Assembly (NCBI GenBank): GCA_050289385.1 | Contig: JBNKFQ010000029.1 | Span: 1 to 20,684, forward strand | Source: JBNKFQ01 sp050289385 | GTDB taxonomy: Bacteria; Pseudomonadota; Gammaproteobacteria; Pseudomonadales; Porticoccaceae | Direction of reading: 5' to 3' | Length of the DNA: 20,684 nt | Shown: one piece after another, positions 1-6,340 of the stretch | How the letters are laid out: every line of letters starts with the position of its first letter | Numbering within the stretch: the stretch's first letter is position 1 | Notes under the pieces: model-generated | The model's database searches: none | Seen by the model: only the letters and a program-made list of their open reading frames with translations | What the model was told of the DNA's origin: nothing | Made by a program: the position numbers and the translations under genes

Positions 1-228
1 AATGCCCTTTGAATAAGCAAAAAGGATAATCTTCAGGAGTATCGCCGGATCATAGGCAGATCGACCACCAGCATCATTGCTGTATTTGCTGTAAAAGGCC
101 GACAGATCAATGTGATTATCGATCAGTTGATGAAGGGTAAACTCGAAGGTATCAGGCTGTAACTGCTCTTCGAAGTTAATGACAACCATTGCTGTCTGGT
201 TGTAGTTGTACTTTTTGAAGTTTGGCAT
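1..228 (-). CDS. Transposase, N-terminal 76 residues (gene cut by window edge)
   Basis: The minus strand from an ATG at 228 stays open to the window edge and gives 76 residues beginning MPNFKKYNYNQTAMVVINFE. The stretch around residues 50-76 (SAYDPAILLKIILFAYSKGI) is the conserved N-terminal DUF772-type signature of DDE transposases of the IS1182/IS5 kind. The catalytic DDE domain would lie to the left, outside the window, so intactness cannot be judged. An AAGGACACCGCC leader precedes the ATG, with a weak ribosome binding site. The gene begins only about 65 bp from an attC-like site, so it sits at the end of the cassette array. The family is recognised from memory of related sequences; the exact IS family is uncertain. 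Confidence 0.85.
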   Translation of the reverse strand, partial: MPNFKKYNYNQTAMVVINFEEQLQPDTFEFTLHQLIDNHIDLSAFYSKYSNDAGGRSAYDPAILLKIILFAYSKGI

Positions 229-293
229 GGCGGTGTCCTTGGGCTATGCCTGATTTTATCAAAAAACGCCTGTTTTTCAGAGTTTTTCTACAA
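1..293 (-). mobile_element. Left-truncated insertion sequence end next to attC
   Basis: This covers the transposase start and about 65 bp of leader. The leader is rich in short A/T runs (GTAGAAAAACTCTGAAAAACA on the minus strand), as is usual for the terminal region of IS elements, but the other end is outside the window, so no terminal inverted repeat or target duplication can be shown. The right boundary is set only by where attC-like sequence begins (about 294-300) and may be off by 10-20 bp. Confidence 0.45.
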
Positions 294-407
294 CTTCAAC
301 GCCTTGCTCAGCTGCCATTTGACGTGGAACTTTCTTGGAGAAAAATAGCGAAGCGACCCCCCCAAAAGTACCGCGGCAAATGGTCAGCTGGAGCTATTGG
401 TTATGTG
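294..407 (-). other. attC-like integron recombination site 2
   Basis: On the minus strand this begins with an R''-like core (CATAACC, 405-399) and ends with an R'-like core (GCGTTGAAG, 302-294). Between them are long imperfectly complementary arms: CAGCTGACCATTTG near the start pairs with CAAATGGCAGCTG near the end, with one extra unpaired base. The inner part is a variable spacer of about 60 nt. This is the layout of an attC: core boxes at the ends, an imperfect hairpin with extrahelical bases. The HIT gene stop codon (403-401) lies inside the R'' box, as in typical cassettes. The outermost base of R' (GTTGAAG) departs from the GTTRRRY consensus, possibly because the neighbouring IS replaced it. 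Confidence 0.7.
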
Positions 408-760
408 CATTTATCTCCCACTGCTGGCGGAGGCTCAATGTCGCCCGCGCGCCTTGGAATGAGGTGAAAATGCATATGATTTATTTTTTGCCCCGCAACC
501 TCTCCCGAATTTGTACCGAAATTAAAACCTTGAACGGTGCTATCCTCTTTAATTATTTTTTCTCGGCACAGTTTAGCAAGTTCGAATATTGCGGTTAATT
601 CGTCAGCAGGCAGATCAAATGCATGATTATAATGTTTTTTGCTAATTACGAGGGTATGCAATTTTGTAACTGGATACTTATCTCGAATTGCGTAGCTCAA
701 CTCATTCTCGGACACAATATCAAATTTCTCTGTCCCGCAAAACAGGCAGCCTTCTGTCAC
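401..760 (-). CDS. HIT-family nucleotide hydrolase/transferase (integron cassette gene)
   Basis: A 119-residue histidine triad protein. The triad HMHFHLI (H95, H97, H99) is the family's catalytic motif, which acts on nucleotide phosphoramidates, dinucleoside polyphosphates or related substrates. A CxxC near the N-terminus (C5, C8) resembles the zinc-binding start of many HIT proteins. The start is GTG at 760, preceded by GGGAG at good spacing (minus strand); there is no in-frame ATG near it. The usual C-terminus of this group (a GDVxNPxGGVRG-like segment) is replaced after GDIE by a short unrelated tail ending in the attC, so the end looks reshaped by cassette formation. With flanking attC sites it forms a cassette of about 494 bp (793-300). 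Substrate unknown. Confidence 0.85.
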   Translation of the reverse strand: MTEGCLFCGTEKFDIVSENELSYAIRDKYPVTKLHTLVISKKHYNHAFDLPADELTAIFELAKLCREKIIKEDSTVQGFNFGTNSGEVAGQKINHMHFHLIPRRAGDIEPPPAVGDKCT

Positions 761-788
761 AGCTTCACTCCCAATTTATTTTTTTGCA

Positions 789-859
789 CATAACGCCGTG
801 CTCTGCGGGAATTTGCGAGCGACAGCGAGTAAATTGTCCGTAGCAGCGCCTTGTTATGA
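789..859 (-). other. attC-like integron recombination site 1
   Basis: On the minus strand a 71-nt imperfect palindrome runs from TCATAAC (859-853) to GTTATGT (794-788). The outer arms CATAAC and GTTATG are perfectly complementary. The next segments (GGCGCTGCTACGG and CCGCAGAGCACGGC) pair with bulges, and an inner stem is formed by AATTT/AAATT. This matches attC architecture: R'', L'', spacer, L', R', with extrahelical bases. The stop codon TAA (856-854) of the upstream gene lies inside R''. The recombination point would be between 794 and 793. The R' core GTTATGT differs from the GTTRRRY consensus at one position, which is tolerated in chromosomal sites. Confidence 0.78.
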
Positions 860-1333
860 GTAGATTTGTTCATGAGCTAGCTTATACTCTTTGAATGTAT
901 TGTACGGAAATTCACCTACACGGTTTTCTTTAAAGCTATTTTCCGACATTAGGTCCCTGATTTTCTCCATCTGACGTAGAATACAAATGGAGAATAGCTT
1001 TAACTTTACCTCAAATTTCAGTGTTTCTAATTTGGGTTTTTCAAAAGTATTAATTTGTGTGCACTCAGTAATTGAAACAATGATTTTATGCTTTTGCTCC
1101 AGATTACGCTTGATCGCCCATTTGTATTCTCCAGGTTCGTCATGCCACGCGAACTCAGTTTCATCCGCACCCTTGAGTAACTCAATCATGCTGTTGAGCA
1201 ATACCTCAATTGGGTTTTCGAATATGTGCGTAGGCCCCATCTCATACACTTTCCCTTCAACAAAGATTAAGCAAATACTCCACCCGTGATTTTCGAGAAA
1301 ATAGAAAAAATCAATGTCGTCAGGATGCTTCAT
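854..1333 (-). CDS. Hypothetical integron-cassette protein (159 aa)
   Basis: An open frame of 159 residues from ATG 1333, with GGA about 8 nt upstream (minus strand), ending in a TAA that lies inside the attC. The product is rich in K, E, F and I, has no signal peptide and no obvious membrane segment, and starts MKHPDDIDFFYFLENHGWSI. A middle segment (FAWHDEPGEYKWAIKR) and a Lys/Glu-rich, probably helical C-terminal half suggest a small soluble alpha/beta protein. I do not recognise the family. Base composition is clearly more A/T-rich than the core genes to the right, consistent with transfer as a cassette (about 564 bp, 1357-794). Immunity-like or toxin-linked roles are common for cassette proteins, but nothing here shows one. 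Confidence 0.75.
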   Translation of the reverse strand: MKHPDDIDFFYFLENHGWSICLIFVEGKVYEMGPTHIFENPIEVLLNSMIELLKGADETEFAWHDEPGEYKWAIKRNLEQKHKIIVSITECTQINTFEKPKLETLKFEVKLKLFSICILRQMEKIRDLMSENSFKENRVGEFPYNTFKEYKLAHEQIYS

Positions 1334-1350
1334 TTTAAATTCCGTGTGGA

Positions 1351-1367
1351 CTCATAACAGTATGTTA
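1351..1367 (-). other. attI-like core / upstream cassette boundary
   Basis: The minus strand has ATTAACATACTGTTATGAG, in which TAAC and GTTA form an inverted pair (1355-1358 and 1364-1367), as in the simple site of an attI. The GTTATGAG core (1358-1351) marks the upstream edge of the first cassette, with a presumed G|TT crossover between 1358 and 1357. The 10-mer CATAACAGTA is repeated at 1543-1552 on the plus strand, 190 bp away. No integrase gene adjoins this site, so it may instead be a secondary site. Confidence 0.4.
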
Positions 1368-1407
1368 ATGAGGCCTACGGCCTCATAATAATTATTAAAA
1401 GGCGCCC

Positions 1408-1435
1408 ATTATAACAAATATAATTACCATGACAC
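1408..1435 (-). promoter_or_regulatory. Candidate cassette promoter (Pc-like)
   Basis: On the minus strand a perfect -10 box TATAAT (1413-1408) is preceded, 16 bp upstream, by GTGTCA (1435-1430), a 4/6 match to TTGACA. It points into the cassette genes and lies about 75 bp before the first start codon, as expected for a promoter driving an integron array. A GC-rich hairpin (ATGAGGCC GTA GGCCTCAT, about 1369-1387) falls in the leader. Confidence 0.4.
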
Positions 1436-1611
1436 TTTCACTTAACTTATTGACATGAATAGATTTTTTTCGTTTTGGTTCGTTTTCGATTTCTATTAAG
1501 CTGGCCAGACGATTATCAGATGAGATTTTCACCGATCGACACCATAACAGTACTTTTGATGTGTACAAAAAATACTGAATTTACACTTGATAACATTCAA
1601 CACGCATACTT

Positions 1612-1650
1612 AACCCTTGAATACTTTTGTCACCACTATTCAAAGGGTTT
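1612..1650 (-). terminator. Hairpin overlapping the end of the methyltransferase gene
   Basis: AACCCTTGAATA (1612-1623) pairs with TATTCAAAGGGTT (1637-1649), with one bulged base and a loop of 13 nt. It overlaps the last codons and the TAG stop of the minus-strand gene. There is no T-run after it, so termination is possible but not demonstrated. It also marks the edge between core and cassette DNA. Confidence 0.4.
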
Positions 1651-2406
1651 GACGAACTTTAATACCATACGATCGGTTCGGTCCCGATTGGTTTGCACAT
1701 CTCTTACAAAACTGTAGTCCCTTGCATCTTCGGGGTGGGACAAAATATCGGAGTCTACCTCTAGCTCGAAACCTGCCCGAGTGATTTCTTTAATAACTGT
1801 ATTCTTGTCAATACGATGCAGGGTTTTAACATCGCGCAAACCACTGCCCGGCTCGGCGCTGTGGTCGACAATCAAATACACGCCACCGGGCTTCAGGGCA
1901 TTGTATATGCGGCGGTTCATCATCTCGCGATTGACGCCTTGCCATACCATGTCGTGATAAAAGAGCATCATGGTTACTGCGTCCAGACCCACCGGCAGAT
2001 TAATAGTGTCTGGTTCCTCGATATTTTTGACCACATTTTTTTGCCATTGCGCTGTTTCAAGTCGCGCCAGCCAACCAGTGCCTTCGGTATTCAGAAATTT
2101 AGCAAAACGGCTCACCACATAGGGCGGATTGTGGGCAATTACCTTGCCTTCCGGGCCGACAACTTTTGACAGAAGGTCTGTGTAGTACCCGCTACCGGCA
2201 CACAAATCAGCGATCATCATGCCGGGCTCTGCCCCCAGTAGCGACAGAATTGCTTCGGGTTTGCGATTGGCGTCGCGCGTTGTTTCATTTTCCGGGCGAT
2301 CTTTGCTGGCAATTGCCGCTTTGATAGCTGACAGATCTTCTGCACTTGCAGACAGGGCAGAAAACAGCAATACCAATAATATGAATCCGGTACACCGCTT
2401 GTTCAT
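1636..2406 (-). CDS. Exported class I SAM-dependent methyltransferase-fold protein
   Basis: A 256-residue protein with a clear signal peptide (hydrophobic residues 8-20, cleavage likely after SASA at 22). After a short spacer comes a Rossmann-type methyltransferase domain: motif I ADLCAGSGYYTDLL at about 66-79 binds the adenosyl moiety, followed by GPEGKVIAHN. This matches the predicted methyltransferase group COG4798, whose members often carry signal peptides and whose substrate is not known to me. The start is ATG 2406 with AGGAG about 6-7 nt upstream. It stands alone: divergent from the CDGSH/glutamate synthase gene, and followed by the cassette region. An exported SAM enzyme is odd, since SAM is cytosolic; it may have another role or ligand. 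Confidence 0.8.
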   Translation of the reverse strand: MNKRCTGFILLVLLFSALSASAEDLSAIKAAIASKDRPENETTRDANRKPEAILSLLGAEPGMMIADLCAGSGYYTDLLSKVVGPEGKVIAHNPPYVVSRFAKFLNTEGTGWLARLETAQWQKNVVKNIEEPDTINLPVGLDAVTMMLFYHDMVWQGVNREMMNRRIYNALKPGGVYLIVDHSAEPGSGLRDVKTLHRIDKNTVIKEITRAGFELEVDSDILSHPEDARDYSFVRDVQTNRDRTDRMVLKFVKPFE

Positions 2407-2572
2407 AACGAGCTCCTAATGGATTATATCCCCAGACCAGCCAACAATAGTCCGCGACCCTGGGCCTGTTAACACCGTTAAAGTATAACAACGGCGCCCG
2501 TCTGTAAAACTCTTGTCAGTACCGCACCACTGCGAGAAAAGTCGACAATAACAAGCTACCCTGAATAGAGCT

Positions 2573-2594
2573 GACAAATGGAATAATATTTGTC
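2573..2594. promoter_or_regulatory. Operator-like palindrome upstream of the CDGSH/glutamate synthase gene
   Basis: GACAAAT (2573-2579) and ATTTGTC (2588-2594) form a perfect inverted repeat with an 8-nt centre. It is nested within a wider perfect 9-bp inverted repeat, CGACAATAA (2543-2551) and TTATTGTCG (2622-2630). Both lie in the divergent intergenic region, about 100 bp before the plus-strand gene. This resembles a dimeric repressor or activator site; I cannot name the regulator. Confidence 0.4.
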
Positions 2595-2689
2595 TTGGTG
2601 CATCAGAGGTGTTGTCAGTGATTATTGTCGTCAGTCGGAAATGCCTACCTGACAATGCGAAAGCAATTCCGGGCAGCGGAGACATGAAT

Positions 2690-4231
2690 ATGGCTAGTCC
2701 TGTAATAGCAAATAACAAACCCATCAAGGTTAGCTTGAGTAAAGGCAAGGAATACTGGTTTTGCGCCTGCGGAAGGTCAAGTAATCAACCCTTTTGTGAC
2801 GGTTCTCATGCTGGTACAGAATTCAAACCAAAAGCTTTTGTCGCGCAAGACGATGGAGACGCCTGGCTGTGCCGTTGCAAACACACCGCAAACGCCCCTT
2901 ATTGTGATGGCACCCACAAACAATTCGACGATAGTCAGGTCGGCAAGGAAGGCCCGGGCACCAAAGGCTCCGATTCCGGGGCGCCGAAGGCCCGGGCCAC
3001 TCCCGAAGAGCCTACGGTAGAGCTCATTCATCAGCTCGCCAGCGACGGGTTGTCCAATGTCGGCCATCACGGCCCGATGACAGCGATGGGGGTTCCTCGC
3101 AACAAGCTGCCGCACTGGGATGACCTGCAAGTGATGGTGGCACAAATGGCAACCAAACCATTGATGGACGACGCCACTGTTACCACTGAGCTGGTGATTG
3201 GCCCATACGCCAAAAAACCGCTGGTCCTTGATATTCCGCTGTTTGTATCCGACATGAGTTTTGGTGCGTTGTCAGAAGAAGCAAAAATTGCCCTGGCAAG
3301 GGGCGCAGAGTTGGCCGGCACCGCGATTTGCTCTGGAGAAGGCGGTATGTTGCCCGAAGAACAAGCAAAAAACTCACGCTATATGTACGAACTGGCCAGC
3401 GCAAAGTTCGGTTATACAGAAGAGTTGTTGACTCGAATTCAGGGGTTTCACTTTAAAGGAGGTCAGGGCGCCAAAACAGGCACCGGCGGCCACCTGCCCG
3501 GGATAAAGAACAAGGGTAAAATCTCTTTGGTCAGGGGCATTCCCGAAGGCCAACCGGCCATATCGCCAGCCACATTCAAGGACCTGTCCAGCGCTGCCGA
3601 TTTTCAGCGTTTTGCCGATCGTGTCAGAGAGATCACCGGCGGTATTCCCATCGGTTTCAAGCTAAGTGCCAACCATATCGAAAAGGATATTCAATTTGCG
3701 CTGGATGCCAGCGCCGATTACATCATCCTTGACGGTCGCGGCGGCGGCACCGGTGCGGCACCTGCAATGTTCAGGGACCATATCAGCGTACCCACCATTC
3801 CCGCGCTGGCCAGAGCGCGCCGCTATCTTGATAAGCAGGGGGCCAGTGGCAGAGTAACGTTGATCATGACCGGAGGGTTGCGTGTACCCATCGATTTTGT
3901 CAAAGCGATGGCGTTGGGCGCGGATGGCGTAGCACTGGCAAACAGCGCCATGCAATCCATCGGTTGCGTTGCTGCGAGAATATGTAACACCAATAAGTGC
4001 CCTGCCGGCATCGCCACCCAGAACCCCGATCTGCGCAGCAGGTTAAACGCGGATAAATCGGCGAACCAGTTAAAAAACTTTTTTGAAGCTTCCGTCGCGC
4101 TTATGCAAGTTATGGCGCGTGCGTGCGGACACGATGCCCTGAATAAATTCAATATAAATGATTTGGCGACATGGCAGCGCGACATGGCGAAACTGGCGGG
4201 AGTTGCCTATGCGGGTGTTGAAAGCCCGTAA
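2690..4231 (+). CDS. CDGSH-CDGSH-glutamate synthase (FMN/3Fe-4S) fusion protein
   Basis: A 513-residue protein. I chose ATG 2690 because GGAG (2678-2681) lies 8 nt upstream; the frame is open further left. Residues 20-40 and 58-76 are two complete CDGSH iron-sulfur domains, with ligands C25, C27, C36, H40 and C61, C63, C72, H76 (each C-x-C...CDG-S/T-H). A Gly/Pro-rich linker (80-110) leads to a glutamate synthase central/FMN domain (about 115-510): VSDMSFGAL at 187, GGQGAKTGTGG at 258, GRGGGTGAAP at 349, and the 3Fe-4S ligand pattern C426-x5-C432-x4-C437. The glutaminase (class II amidotransferase) domain and the C-terminal GXGXG domain of GltB are absent. It is therefore a stand-alone, probably cytosolic FMN oxidoreductase or ammonia-using glutamate synthase-like enzyme; the CDGSH clusters may feed electrons. 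True substrate unknown. Confidence 0.9.
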   Translation: MASPVIANNKPIKVSLSKGKEYWFCACGRSSNQPFCDGSHAGTEFKPKAFVAQDDGDAWLCRCKHTANAPYCDGTHKQFDDSQVGKEGPGTKGSDSGAPKARATPEEPTVELIHQLASDGLSNVGHHGPMTAMGVPRNKLPHWDDLQVMVAQMATKPLMDDATVTTELVIGPYAKKPLVLDIPLFVSDMSFGALSEEAKIALARGAELAGTAICSGEGGMLPEEQAKNSRYMYELASAKFGYTEELLTRIQGFHFKGGQGAKTGTGGHLPGIKNKGKISLVRGIPEGQPAISPATFKDLSSAADFQRFADRVREITGGIPIGFKLSANHIEKDIQFALDASADYIILDGRGGGTGAAPAMFRDHISVPTIPALARARRYLDKQGASGRVTLIMTGGLRVPIDFVKAMALGADGVALANSAMQSIGCVAARICNTNKCPAGIATQNPDLRSRLNADKSANQLKNFFEASVALMQVMARACGHDALNKFNINDLATWQRDMAKLAGVAYAGVESP

Positions 4232-4249
4232 ACCAGCACGTTAGGCCCA

Positions 4250-5113
4250 TCAAACAGCAGAAGACCCATTTTCAGATTGTACAAATAATTCTTCTGACAA
4301 CTCGCCGTCACATATTTTGGTGACCGCACCGGTCATGGTTGCAGAAAACCCGCTATCAAACTGAATACTGATCTGCCCACCGGGCATGTGAACAGATATA
4401 TCCTTGTCACAAACCCCAAGTTTGTGTGCAACGGCCGCTGCGGCAGTACTGCTGCTGCCCGATGCCAGGGTATAGCCTGCGCCGCGCTCCCAAATTTCGA
4501 TACGAATATTGGCACGGTCGATTACTTTCATAAACTGAACATTGGTGCGGTGCGGAAACCTCGAATCATGTTCGATTAAGGGGCCGAAGCGTCGAGCGAT
4601 TTGCTCCGACGGGTTTTCGACAAGTACCACACAGTGTGGATTGCCTACGCTGGCACCGCAATACGTCAATTTCTGCCCATCTATCTCGATAATTTCATTC
4701 AGCACTTGCCTCGGTTGCCCTGTAACTGGAATAACCGTGCTGTCAAAACTGACGGTGCCCATTTCCACTTTGACAACGCTGCTATCGTCGCTGACGTCAC
4801 AATGCACCACGCCACCGGGAGTTTCTACCGTAAACTGCCGCTTGTCGGTAAAACCGTCATCAACAATGGATCGCGCAAAAATACGCAATCCATTACCACT
4901 TTTTTCTGCTTCACTACCATCCGGGTTAAAAATTCTTAACCCAAACTCGGCAGATTCGCTTTGTACGGGGCCAAATAAAATACCATCGGAACCAACGCCA
5001 AATCGTCGGTGACAGATCAATCGAATATCACGCTGGCTCAATTCCTTGTTAAAGGTTTTCGGGTCAATAACAATATAGTCGTTACCCAGGGCATGATACT
5101 TTGCGTATTTCAT
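4250..5113 (-). CDS. DapF-family epimerase homologue lacking both catalytic cysteines
   Basis: A 287-residue protein with the two-lobed diaminopimelate epimerase fold. It has the N-terminal HALGNDYIVID, the pattern NPDGSEAEKSGNGLRIFAR (64-81) and ERGAGYTLASGSSSTA (209-224). Genuine DapF has a catalytic Cys in each of the last two motifs (GNGxRC and ACGTGA). Here the first is Ile78 and the second Ser218, so the two-base cysteine racemisation mechanism cannot work as in DapF. Start ATG 5113 has only a weak ribosome binding site; it lies 31 bp after the Nudix gene, so the two are probably cotranscribed. Automatic pipelines would call this dapF; I think it is a paralog with a different reaction (isomerase, epimerase by another base, or dehydratase). 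A separate true dapF is expected elsewhere in the genome. Confidence 0.85.
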   Translation of the reverse strand: MKYAKYHALGNDYIVIDPKTFNKELSQRDIRLICHRRFGVGSDGILFGPVQSESAEFGLRIFNPDGSEAEKSGNGLRIFARSIVDDGFTDKRQFTVETPGGVVHCDVSDDSSVVKVEMGTVSFDSTVIPVTGQPRQVLNEIIEIDGQKLTYCGASVGNPHCVVLVENPSEQIARRFGPLIEHDSRFPHRTNVQFMKVIDRANIRIEIWERGAGYTLASGSSSTAAAAVAHKLGVCDKDISVHMPGGQISIQFDSGFSATMTGAVTKICDGELSEELFVQSENGSSAV

Positions 5114-5144
5114 TTTATTTTTCTGAATACCACTTTACTGTGCA

Positions 5145-5549
5145 TTAAAATCTGGCGCTCTTGACCACACCATCAAAAGCCAGACACTCCTGTACTCGTT
5201 GCTTTTGCACTGGTGGCAAGGTGTCAACCTGTGCATACCGGAATTCAAGATGTTCGTCGCTGAGCACAATGTTGTGCGGAGAATCCAGCTCACAGCGAAA
5301 GATAAAAGCCTGCGAGTTATAGGCACTGTGATAATACACGCCGGTAAGGTGAATGACCTGCACGTCGCGCCCCAGCTCTTCGCGACACTCACGCAATAAT
5401 GCGTCGTGAATCGTTTCGCCCGGCTCCAGCGCCCCACCGGGCAATCCCCAGGCTTTGTTTCCGTAACTTGCACGCAGCAAAAGTATTTGCCCTTCAGCAT
5501 CGGTAATCACTGCGTGGCTGCTTAACCGGTATTTGTCATCAAACGCCAT
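5145..5549 (-). CDS. Nudix hydrolase
   Basis: A 134-residue Nudix domain protein. The Nudix box is complete: G39, five residues, E45, seven residues, R53-E54, E57-E58 and G60 (read GETIHDALLRECREELG at 44-60), which binds Mg and hydrolyses nucleoside diphosphate-linked substrates. ATG 5549 is preferred because GGGGGA lies about 5 nt upstream; the frame extends further left in non-homologous sequence. N-terminal residues YRLSSHAVITDAEGQILLLR are the usual first strand. The upstream cytochrome gene is 117 bp away and the downstream DapF-like gene 31 bp away. Substrate cannot be told from sequence; NADH, ADP-ribose or oxidised nucleotides are typical. Confidence 0.88.
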   Translation of the reverse strand: MAFDDKYRLSSHAVITDAEGQILLLRASYGNKAWGLPGGALEPGETIHDALLRECREELGRDVQVIHLTGVYYHSAYNSQAFIFRCELDSPHNIVLSDEHLEFRYAQVDTLPPVQKQRVQECLAFDGVVKSARF

Positions 5550-5666
5550 GTGATCCCCCTGGGTTGTTCGCGCATTGGCCCGTCGAAACTGTGCAGAATA
5601 TACAACACATACAAGAAGGACAGCCATTGGCTGCCCTTGCATGCTAACTGTGCCTGATATTCGACA

Positions 5667-6107
5667 TCATTTGGCTTTTTCAACCAGATAGTCCACAACC
5701 GACTTGATTTCATCCTGGGAGCAATCAAAGCAGTTGCCTTTGGCCGGCATGGTCTTGAAGCCTTTCCATGCATGTTCGTACAAGGTTTCTATACCTTTAC
5801 TGATACGTGGCCCCCAGGCAGCAGCGTCGCCAATTTTAGGTGCGCCGGCAGCGCCGGTTGTGTGGCAAGCAAAGCAGGACTTTTTATAAATATCCTCACC
5901 GCTGCGAGGACCAGAGCTGGCAGCAACCACTGGCGCAGAGGCAATCGCATCGCCTTCCATCGCCAATTCGCCCGCAGGGGTAATACGAGAGACGATAGCT
6001 TTTTTCTGAGCCACAGAAAATTCCAGTTTCCCGTCGGAACCACAACCGCCCATAATCAGCACTGCCCCGAGCAATGCCATCAAACCCACAATCTTCACTT
6101 GCCTCAT
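5667..6107 (-). CDS. Cytochrome c5-like lipoprotein
   Basis: A 146-residue exported monohaem cytochrome. The signal peptide ends in a lipobox (LIMGGC, lipidated C22), so it is anchored in a membrane facing the periplasm. After a low-complexity Ala/Ser/Pro spacer (about 45-68) the haem motif CFACH (C78, C81, H82) appears. Met120 in KTMPAKG is the likely distal ligand, and C126/C129 in GNCFDC are the disulfide typical of the c5 family. It probably carries electrons to a terminal oxidase or reductase. ATG 6107 follows TTGGAG at good spacing. The tRNA-Arg gene lies upstream on the same strand; about 156 bp of structured DNA separate them. Confidence 0.9.
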   Translation of the reverse strand: MRQVKIVGLMALLGAVLIMGGCGSDGKLEFSVAQKKAIVSRITPAGELAMEGDAIASAPVVAASSGPRSGEDIYKKSCFACHTTGAAGAPKIGDAAAWGPRISKGIETLYEHAWKGFKTMPAKGNCFDCSQDEIKSVVDYLVEKAK

Positions 6108-6140
6108 ATTTCAACTCCAAATCGACATAGTACTGTATTC

Positions 6141-6166
6141 TATGACCCGCCCGAGACGATTGACTC
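6141..6166 (-). repeat. Degenerate copy of the tRNA-Arg 3' end (att-like scar)
   Basis: The minus strand here reads ATCGTCTCGGGCGGGTCATA, against ATCCTCTCGGGCGGGCCATA at the 3' end of tRNA-Arg(CCG): 18 of 20 positions are identical, including the CCA-like end. The two copies are about 121 bp apart, in the same orientation. This is what is left when an element integrates into a tRNA gene and is later mostly lost, or when a second tRNA copy decays. Confidence 0.6.
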
Positions 6167-6177
6167 GCGCCACCCCT

Positions 6178-6230
6178 GGCGCTCGGTTCTGCGAACCGCC
6201 TACAGCGCCCAAATTTGCTTTCCTGCAAAT
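6178..6230. other. Two adjacent hairpins in the tRNA trailer / cytochrome leader
   Basis: GGCGC (6178-6182) pairs with GCGCC (6205-6209) around an inner perfect stem CGGTTC (6184-6189) / GAACCG (6193-6198). The next hairpin is ATTTGC (6213-6218) / GCAAAT (6225-6230). On the minus strand the second ends in TTT after the stem and could be a weak terminator for the tRNA transcript. Confidence 0.4.
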
Positions 6231-6263
6231 CTGTCGAACCCGGGAGGCCCTGTTTATACCATA

Positions 6264-6340
<77 letters not shown>

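Noticed and set aside
1475..1717. 80-residue plus-strand frame where an integrase gene would be expected
   Set aside because: It shows no tyrosine recombinase motifs, lies partly antisense to the methyltransferase gene and has no ribosome binding site.
2416..2748. 110-residue minus-strand frame with a hydrophobic start between the methyltransferase and the CDGSH gene
   Set aside because: It overlaps the start of the well-supported plus-strand CDGSH gene and has no family signal; the hydrophobic stretch is a shadow of the other strand.
4250..5113. Naming the DapF-family gene dapF
   Set aside because: Both catalytic cysteines are replaced, so the lysine/peptidoglycan pathway role is not supported.
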